The position numbers and the translations under genes were made by a program. This document shows positions 1 through 4,869 of a DNA stretch of 5,486 nucleotides, piece after piece. The DNA comes from Bacteriovoracaceae bacterium (GTDB lineage Bacteria; Bdellovibrionota; UBA1018). The DNA is taken from contig JAHFAC010000144.1 in assembly GCA_023250755.1 (NCBI GenBank), forward strand, positions 1-5,486. Direction: 5' to 3'. The notes beneath the pieces were generated by a model. The model was not told where the DNA came from and made no database searches. It saw only the letters and a list, made by a program, of their open reading frames with translations. The first letter of the stretch is position 1. Each line of letters starts with the position of its first letter.

Positions 1-2140
1 TGGAAACGGAAGTTTTGAGGCCGGAGGCCTCAATAGAGAAGACGCTTTCATGCTTTTTTTCAGCAGCCGAGGCCCAACAGCGGCGGGTGGCTTCAAGCCC
101 AATGTTGTTGCTCCTGGTACTGAGTTGAGCTCCATTCAACTCAATTCTGCTCCTGGGCAAAGAAGCGGTTTAGATGTCTATTGGGGGACTTCGATGTCGG
201 CACCTACTACGACAGGTGCCTATGCTTTGTTTCTCGATGCGATTAAAAAATACAATAAAACTCATCCAGACCAGCCTTTGTCGACCCATGCCCTTGTCCT
301 CAGGCAAGTCTTGATTGAATCAGCGCGACCTTTTGATGTGAGTCGCTTTGATCTTCAAACAGGAGAGAGGCGTGAGGGGCAGTATACCTGGATTGATCAG
401 GGCACTGGGATGATCGATCTTGTCGCAGCTTGGAAGAAACTTTTTGAGGTTCGAGATTCTTTGCCTACGCCGGCTCTCGAGCTCAACGGCAAACCTGTTG
501 AGTTGGATTATCAGGTGGTCGTTTCAACCCAAGGTCCTAATGGGATTGCGTATGATGGCAGCCGTGCTGCTGCGAAAGGCACTCCTGCATTTGGAACGGG
601 TCTTTATCTCGATTTCAAGGGCACTGAAATTTTGCGTAAGGCTTTTATCTTGCGACGCTTGCCTGAAAATTTAGCCTCTGGTTCCGAGGCAGGCCAGCTT
701 CAGGGTAAGCTGGTACAGACTCAAGATCAGTTTATTTTGAAGACCGTGATTTACGGATCGAACAAAGCCTGGATCAAGGCTGGTGTTCTGGATCAAGTGA
801 CTTGCGCGGATTCACCCACCTCTCGACTGACAGTGATTGGCAGTGGCGCTGCAATCACTGTAAATGAGGATGGGACGGGTGCTGTTCAGCCCCAACAGGA
901 GAGCACGCTCTTTGTTTGCATCAACCGAGACTTAGTGGCGAATGAACTGTCACCTGGAGACCATGGCGCATTGATTTCTGCTTATCGAGTGGTGGAGGGA
1001 GTAACTTCTCCCATCGCTTCATTTACGTTGCCGATTTATTTAACGGTGCCTCACAAGACTTTACAGGGATCGACAAGGTATGCGGTTGAGCGGACCGTGA
1101 GTAGTTTTGGAGTGAGTCGCAATTATATTGCTGTTCCCCAGGGTACCAGTGTTCTCGAGATGACTCTCGAAGTACCGGCACCGAAGGTAACCCGAGAGGG
1201 ACGCTTGGCTCCTGGCGAAGAGTGCTCGGGGGTTGAGTTGATGGCTTTAGAGGGCGCTAATACGGTCGCACCCTTTAAATCCCGTAAAGAAGCTCGGATT
1301 TCTAATTGTACGGAGCAGGGCAAACCGATTTTAGACGAAAAATCAAGACGTATTACCCTCGTCCGAGTGAATCCAAATCCCGGAGTTTGGGATTTGCACG
1401 TTTTTGGCCAATATCGCTATTCTAAATCTCTCTACAAACTGAAAGTAGACTATCTAACCGGTCTAGCGAGTATCCAGAAAATCACAGGTCCCCTTGCGGC
1501 ATTGACCGGTAATTTCTCTTGGACTGTGAAGGAGACGTCCGTTCCTGTTCAACCGAGCAGTGAAAAGAGCGCTCTGGTGATTGACGGTCTCTTCAGTACC
1601 GTGGGTTCACAAGTGGTCAAAGACTCTCAGGTGATTGTCGAAGGTCCTCTTGGAGTTTTACGCCACTACCCCGTGGATGCCCGAACCGTGACTGTGACGA
1701 CTGGCAACTCCCCAGGCAACGATATCGATCTAACGATCTTAGAGTGTGCAGGCTCCGCTGTTTCTGCAGACGATGTAAGCTGTAAGAGTGTGGGGACGAG
1801 TGGGGGGTCTACTGACGAGGAGAGCATGGCTTTTCGCGTGAAGGCCGGCAAGGCTTATGCGGTTCGAGTGGATGGTTACAATATTGTTGATGAAGGAAAG
1901 TTTAGCTCCACCGAGCGTATTGCCTTTACCCCCGAGAAGAGTGCTGCCGTGGTTTTAGGCGCAGGTCCTGTGTATACGGTTCAATATTCGATGACGCCTG
2001 AGCAGTTGAGTGTGAGCAAACTGGTAAAGAGTGAGCTCTTTATTTCAGGAAAATGTACGATCGTAGGCTCCTTTACGCTTCGCTCGGAGGATTGGCTATC
2101 CCTGGTCTCAGTTCCGGTGGAAATTAAGAACGCCCTTTAG
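1..2140 (+). CDS. Subtilisin-like (S8) serine protease, tripeptidyl-peptidase II-like, 5'-truncated by window edge
   Basis: The open frame enters at base 2 and gives 712 codons before TAG at 2138-2140. The Met codon at base 50 is internal: S8 motifs run straight through it, and the Asp and His of the triad must lie before the window. Visible S8 elements are FSSRGP followed by NVVAPGT (about 56-121) and the nucleophile motif GTSMSAP, with the catalytic Ser codon at 191-193. The catalytic domain appears to end near QGTGMIDLVAAW (about 399-434). The roughly 560 residues that follow are beta-rich. They resemble, from memory, the post-catalytic region of tripeptidyl-peptidase II: a GTGLYLDF strand (about 593-617), LSPGDHGALISAYR (about 950-990), RNYIAVPQGTSVLEMTLE (about 1118-1171) and PGVWDLHVFG (about 1380-1408). 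A last module around 1699-1875 (NDIDLTIL, then AYAVRVDGY) looks like a PPC-type beta-sandwich. Probable role: hydrolysis of proteins or peptides. Export is likely but the signal peptide is outside the window. S8 membership is firm; the TPPII-like label is less so. Confidence 0.93.
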   Translation, partial: GNGSFEAGGLNREDAFMLFFSSRGPTAAGGFKPNVVAPGTELSSIQLNSAPGQRSGLDVYWGTSMSAPTTTGAYALFLDAIKKYNKTHPDQPLSTHALVLRQVLIESARPFDVSRFDLQTGERREGQYTWIDQGTGMIDLVAAWKKLFEVRDSLPTPALELNGKPVELDYQVVVSTQGPNGIAYDGSRAAAKGTPAFGTGLYLDFKGTEILRKAFILRRLPENLASGSEAGQLQGKLVQTQDQFILKTVIYGSNKAWIKAGVLDQVTCADSPTSRLTVIGSGAAITVNEDGTGAVQPQQESTLFVCINRDLVANELSPGDHGALISAYRVVEGVTSPIASFTLPIYLTVPHKTLQGSTRYAVERTVSSFGVSRNYIAVPQGTSVLEMTLEVPAPKVTREGRLAPGEECSGVELMALEGANTVAPFKSRKEARISNCTEQGKPILDEKSRRITLVRVNPNPGVWDLHVFGQYRYSKSLYKLKVDYLTGLASIQKITGPLAALTGNFSWTVKETSVPVQPSSEKSALVIDGLFSTVGSQVVKDSQVIVEGPLGVLRHYPVDARTVTVTTGNSPGNDIDLTILECAGSAVSADDVSCKSVGTSGGSTDEESMAFRVKAGKAYAVRVDGYNIVDEGKFSSTERIAFTPEKSAAVVLGAGPVYTVQYSMTPEQLSVSKLVKSELFISGKCTIVGSFTLRSEDWLSLVSVPVEIKNAL
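15..33. repeat. Perfect 8-bp inverted repeat (hairpin) inside the subtilase gene
   Basis: TTGAGGCC (15-22) and GGCCTCAA (26-33) are exact reverse complements around a 3-base GGA loop. The element lies inside the coding frame (Phe-Glu-Ala-Gly-Gly-Leu-Asn). A run of seven T follows only at 54-60, about 20 bases past the stem, so this is not a standard intrinsic terminator. Structure is seen; any function is unknown. Confidence 0.6.
674..713. repeat. Two tandem short hairpins in the subtilase coding region
   Basis: GCCTC (674-678) pairs with GAGGC (686-690) around 7 bases. Directly after it CCAGCTT (694-700) pairs with AAGCTGG (707-713) around 6 bases. Both are perfect stems but short enough to arise by chance in coding DNA. 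No T-tract follows. Confidence 0.4.
830..861. repeat. Strong 10-bp plus 3-bp inverted repeat inside the subtilase gene
   Basis: ACAGTGATTG (830-839) is the exact reverse complement of CAATCACTGT (852-861). Inside it, past one bulged G at 840, CAG (841-843) pairs with CTG (849-851), leaving a TGGCG loop. This is the strongest hairpin I found in the window. It sits wholly within codons for an Ile-Gly-Ser-Gly-Ala-Ala-Ile-like stretch, without a T-tract on either side. It may be chance, mRNA structure or a remnant of a palindromic repeat; the sequence alone cannot decide. Confidence 0.6.
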
Positions 2141-2144
2141 TTAG

Positions 2145-2705
2145 TTAATGAACTTCGGGTGACATGAGGATGAGGGGTTCGTTCTGGTGATCGGATTGAA
2201 CTTTCATTGCCGGGTTGGTTTTTTTGAAGGCGGACTCTTTTGCGGTCCTGAAGGGGATGGGCTTGCTGGTTGAGTAGAGTGAGCCTTCGATGGAGCAACT
2301 TACGTCGACTACCGCGTATCCTGCAGTTTCATTGGGTACTCGCACTGTGACACTGTGAATATGGGGTTGCCCCATTTTTCCCTGTGCCAAATGTTTTTCG
2401 ATTTCACCCATCACAACCACGCCATCGAGTCCACGGATCTTTGTTGTCAGGTCCATGCAGTCCCTTTCTGGAGTCACTTGCACCTGGAGATCTAAGTTGG
2501 CATTAGGCGAGACCACCTCATCTAAATTACTTTGAATTAAAAAGGGGGGCTGGGGTTTTCCGCCATTCCAAGGAATGCCCGGATGTTTTTTTTGAACTGG
2601 TTTTTTAGCAGACAGAGATTTCGCCGAAAAAGAAAAAGAGAAGGCAAGAACAAGGCTCAGGCTGGCTGTCATAAGGGATATTCGGAGTTTTTTAAACTTC
2701 ATCAT
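2145..2705 (-). CDS. Small secreted protein of unknown function, downstream partner of the metalloprotease gene
   Basis: I do not recognise a family for these 186 residues. The N-terminus is a classical signal peptide: a basic n-region (KFKKLR, residues 3-8), a hydrophobic core (about 9-27) and a probable signal peptidase I site near FSA/K (28/29) or LSA/K (33/34). The mature part opens with a Lys/Pro-rich segment (34-54). A beta-rich core of about 100 residues follows (LDLQVQVTPERDC, then HIHSVTVRVPNE and AVVDVSCSIEG), and it ends in a polar tail. Only two cysteines occur, Cys83 and Cys137, in predicted strands, so one disulfide is plausible. Start choice: AGGAG at 2715-2719 lies 9 bases before the first of two adjacent ATG codons. 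The gene begins 34 bases after the stop of the metalloprotease gene on the same strand, with no promoter or terminator seen between, so co-transcription is likely. A role as inhibitor, chaperone or accessory of that protease is speculation from position. The reading frame is firm. Confidence 0.82.
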   Translation of the reverse strand: MMKFKKLRISLMTASLSLVLAFSFSFSAKSLSAKKPVQKKHPGIPWNGGKPQPPFLIQSNLDEVVSPNANLDLQVQVTPERDCMDLTTKIRGLDGVVVMGEIEKHLAQGKMGQPHIHSVTVRVPNETAGYAVVDVSCSIEGSLYSTSKPIPFRTAKESAFKKTNPAMKVQSDHQNEPLILMSPEVH

Positions 2706-2714
2706 GTCATTTCG

Positions 2715-2719
2715 CTCCT
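2715..2719 (-). promoter_or_regulatory. Ribosome binding site (AGGAG) of the small secreted protein
   Basis: Minus-strand AGGAG ends 9 bases before the ATG at 2705 and 12 bases before the second in-frame ATG. This supports the first Met as the start. It lies in the 34-base gap after the metalloprotease gene. Confidence 0.6.
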
Positions 2720-2739
2720 GGTCTCTTGTGGAAACCCAT

Positions 2740-4650
2740 TTAAGGGCCTCCTACTGTGATGGTCCAGCTGGGGGCTTGGGTTGATGTGGGACTTTCTACT
2801 TGAATGAGATAAGTTTCGGCAAAGGATGTATTGAAAGTCACCGAGGGGCAGCCTGATCCGTCTTCATTCACCGCGATTTTAGTCCCATTATGATAAACAT
2901 AAATATCAATTGCATCGGTGCTGCAGCTGATCCCGCCGCCTAAATTTGAGAATGAAACGGTCAGCGGTGTTCCGTTGCCTTGGATTCGGTACCACCTCAC
3001 TGCGCCAAATTTATTGAAAGGAAAAGAATATCCTCCAAAATTGACCTGATCATGAGGGGTGGGGTTATTGACTCCCCAGCCCAGTGTTCGATAAAGGGAC
3101 CAAAAAGAGGCAGGAAAGGCACTTCCCGACCCTTGACGGTATTTTCTTGGTGAAGGGCAAGTTGAGCAGATCTGTGAGCCGATGTCATTGTCAGAATCAA
3201 ATGGATCTGCGACATCGCTCACCCCAGTGCAGTTTCCTACGCAAAGTGAATTGTAGGGCAAGGCGATGGAGTTGCTCCAAAGCCCCTGGAGATTTTCCGC
3301 TGCTCCACCAAACTGTTGATTGTAATAAGCAGCGAAGGACTGAAGTGTGGTGAATGCCGGTGAAGTTTTGTGGAAGTTTTGCAAAATCGCGTGGATTCGG
3401 TCAAATAAACCACTCTGGGATGTCGAATCTCGATTTTCATAAAGGGACCAGAGAAAAAATTGAACGCTATTTTCACTGTAGATCCCCCGATCATCTCCTG
3501 TGGGGGTCTGGTCTACGCGAATTCTAAAACCGCTGCTTTGTGTATTTCCATTCGTATCGACATAAACGGGATCATTGAAGGTCATTCCAGAAATCGCATT
3601 TCCAAACCCCTCGCTGAAGGCGACGGTGGGAGAGAGTGAGTCACCCAGCGCATGCTGACCCCCTGTTGAATCGGACCGGTAAAGAGTGTTTTCGAGATAA
3701 TGGCCGAACTCGTGCGCAATCACGTGATCGTCAAACTCGTCAGTATCGACGTTTTCTTGGCCTGAAATATACAAATTAGGGCCATCGTTCTCAACCGTAA
3801 AATGGGAGGTAGTAATACGTCCGGTAGATTTATCTCCTTCTTGTGAGATATTGTTTGCGCTCCAGTTGATAAAGAGCCTTGGGAAAATCAAGTCCGCCTT
3901 TCCCTGACAGGCGAGTTCCAGTTCAGAAATCACCGTATCTAAGATGGCAAAGGGCGCGGCAGCCCGATTGGTGTAAGTGGAGCCGCTCATGGTGAGGGGC
4001 GCTCGCAAATTTGCAGAGCCTGTGTTTGTGCTAAATGAATTTGGGCTATCCATTGCAAAGCTTGCTTTTCCTTGAGTGTTGTCAACGACGCGAATATCCC
4101 AAGAGGCACCGTTGCAGTTGTTGGGCAAAATCCCATCGGGTTGATAATGACTCGCAAAGAGGCTGGTTCTTACACGGACGGTCACTGTTTTGCCGAGAGC
4201 GACATTCAGCGCGTATTGGCCCAAATCATTGGTGGTTGTTTCAACAATTGGAACACCATTCTCAAGCGCTTGAACTACGACTCTGCGAGCGGGACGGATT
4301 GTTTTTGCATCATATCCGAGTTTAGGCCCGACCTCAGTCAGCCCGTCTTGAGCAGGGACGTAATCATAAGTGATTGTTCCTGACACGATAAAACAATTTG
4401 GACAAGGTGACGAAATGGGGAGAGGGGATGAGGTGGGGCCAGGTGACGGAGTGAGAGTTGGAGTGGGGCTCGGTGTGGGTGTAAAATTTCCGGTGTTGAA
4501 AATAATGGGACGAGTTGGTGTGGGTGAAGGTTGAGCATTCTCGGCGACACGAAACGAGTTGTCACAGCCGATCAGTAAAAATAAAAAAGTAATTCGAACT
4601 GCAGAGGCCAGCTGCAGAAGTGGAGTGTTTTTTCTGAAAAATGAGATCAA
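2740..4650 (-). CDS. Predicted lipoprotein zinc metalloprotease (HEFGH, gluzincin-like) with Pro/Thr/Ser stalk and C-terminal PPC-like domain
   Basis: The product has 636 residues. Domains in order: a lipoprotein signal peptide with lipobox LLIGC (residues 25-29, lipidated Cys29); a Pro/Thr/Ser-rich stalk (about 41-84); a transthyretin/carboxypeptidase-regulatory-like beta domain (about 87-165, with the typical TNDLGQYAL turn at 140-148); and a catalytic region centred on HEFGH (313-317). There His313 and His317 would bind zinc, Glu314 would be the general base, and Glu347 in FSEGFGN is a probable third ligand 30 residues later, as in gluzincins. After a helical segment comes DPFDSDND (482-489), a possible calcium site. 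A beta-sandwich (about 548-634, VRWYRIQG, IDIYVYHNG, VNEDGSG, YLIQVES) resembles the pre-peptidase C-terminal domain. Ten cysteines besides Cys29 fit an exported, disulfide-bearing protein. The start is TTG: AAGGGG lies 6 bases upstream, an in-frame TAA lies 16 codons upstream, and no in-frame ATG precedes the signal peptide. Likely role: surface or periplasmic protein cleavage. I cannot name the peptidase family; metalloprotease activity is inferred from the motif. Confidence 0.9.
   Translation of the reverse strand: MISFFRKNTPLLQLASAVRITFLFLLIGCDNSFRVAENAQPSPTPTRPIIFNTGNFTPTPSPTPTLTPSPGPTSSPLPISSPCPNCFIVSGTITYDYVPAQDGLTEVGPKLGYDAKTIRPARRVVVQALENGVPIVETTTNDLGQYALNVALGKTVTVRVRTSLFASHYQPDGILPNNCNGASWDIRVVDNTQGKASFAMDSPNSFSTNTGSANLRAPLTMSGSTYTNRAAAPFAILDTVISELELACQGKADLIFPRLFINWSANNISQEGDKSTGRITTSHFTVENDGPNLYISGQENVDTDEFDDHVIAHEFGHYLENTLYRSDSTGGQHALGDSLSPTVAFSEGFGNAISGMTFNDPVYVDTNGNTQSSGFRIRVDQTPTGDDRGIYSENSVQFFLWSLYENRDSTSQSGLFDRIHAILQNFHKTSPAFTTLQSFAAYYNQQFGGAAENLQGLWSNSIALPYNSLCVGNCTGVSDVADPFDSDNDIGSQICSTCPSPRKYRQGSGSAFPASFWSLYRTLGWGVNNPTPHDQVNFGGYSFPFNKFGAVRWYRIQGNGTPLTVSFSNLGGGISCSTDAIDIYVYHNGTKIAVNEDGSGCPSVTFNTSFAETYLIQVESPTSTQAPSWTITVGGP
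4399..4530 (-). repeat. Low-complexity Pro/Thr/Ser stalk-coding segment of the metalloprotease gene
   Basis: Residues 41-84 are almost all Pro, Thr and Ser with recurring TPTP and SPTP units. They sit between the lipidated N-terminus and the first folded domain. Such segments commonly act as extended tethers that hold a lipoprotein's globular part off the membrane. The coding DNA is skewed, with G-rich runs on the plus strand (4417-4420, 4424-4427, 4435-4438), and could vary in length by slippage. Confidence 0.7.
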
Positions 4651-4656
4651 GGAGAG

Positions 4657-4662
4657 CCCCTT
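4657..4662 (-). promoter_or_regulatory. Ribosome binding site (AAGGGG) supporting the TTG start of the metalloprotease
   Basis: Minus-strand AAGGGG ends 6 bases before TTG at 4650. The only nearby upstream ATG (within TTTAATGC, about 4693-4695) is in a different frame, and the frame of the gene is closed by TAA just upstream. This site therefore decides for the TTG. Confidence 0.6.
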
Positions 4663-4710
4663 ATCTCCCGTTCGTCCCTGAATCGAGTCGCAGCATTAAA
4701 CTATAGTAAA

Positions 4711-4738
4711 ATTATAAGGTATTTTGTGGGGGTTTCAA
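4711..4738 (-). promoter_or_regulatory. Sigma-70-type promoter for the metalloprotease/small-protein unit
   Basis: On the minus strand, TTGAAA (4738-4733, one mismatch to the -35 consensus) is followed after 16 bases by a perfect TATAAT (4716-4711). Transcription would start near 4704, giving a leader of roughly 54 bases before the TTG codon. It is the best promoter match in the window. Confidence 0.7.
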
Positions 4739-4856
4739 TAAAAAAATACATAAATAGTCAGGTATTTATAGAGAGAAATACTATTAAAAACAATAGGTTC
4801 AGACAAGTCGCTTGCAAGGACCTCCAAGTAGGGCTAAGTTTTGTAGGTCAGCAAAA

Positions 4857-4863
4857 AAGGGGG
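4857..4863 (+). promoter_or_regulatory. Ribosome binding site (AAGGGGG) of the lipase-like gene
   Basis: AAGGGGG touches the in-frame ATG at 4864 directly, leaving no room for initiation there. It sits 6 bases before the next in-frame ATG at 4870. It therefore favours the second Met as the start. Confidence 0.65.
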
Positions 4864-4869
4864 ATGTCC

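Larger units (their letters stand above)
4651..4869. promoter_or_regulatory. Divergent AT-rich intergenic region with short repeats
   Basis: This 219-base gap separates the minus-strand metalloprotease unit from the plus-strand lipase-like gene and must hold promoters for both. The octamer AGGTATTT occurs at 4717-4724, abutting the minus-strand -10 box, and again at 4760-4767. The second copy is part of an inverted repeat, GTATTT (4762-4767) with AAATAC (4776-4781), around 8 bases. For the plus strand only a weak promoter is seen: TTGCAA (4812-4817), 17 bases, TAAGTT (4835-4840). The repeats could be operator half-sites, but short AT-rich repeats also arise by chance. No riboswitch or small RNA was recognised. 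Confidence 0.5.

Noticed and set aside
50..52. ATG at base 50 as the start of the subtilase gene
   Set aside because: The frame is open back to the window edge, the S8 motif context spans this Met, and a protein starting here would lack the catalytic Asp and His.
15..60. Intrinsic terminator from the 15-33 hairpin and the T7 run at 54-60
   Set aside because: The T-tract is about 20 bases beyond the stem and both lie in the middle of an uninterrupted coding frame.
769..797. Direct repeat CTGGATCAAG at 769-778 and 788-797
   Set aside because: The copies are 19 bases apart, in different codon phases, and short enough to be chance; no mobile element or attachment site context.
2706..2739. Separate promoter or terminator between the metalloprotease and small-protein genes
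   Set aside because: The 34-base gap shows only a ribosome binding site; no -35/-10 pair or hairpin with T-tract is present.
4035..4383. Open frames on the plus strand opposite the metalloprotease gene
   Set aside because: They overlap a well-supported gene antisense, have no convincing ribosome site or recognisable domain, and read as low-quality protein.
4417..4438. G-quadruplex on the plus strand in the stalk-coding segment
   Set aside because: Only three runs of four G are close together; a fourth run of three or more G is too far. The G-runs are explained by Pro codons on the other strand.
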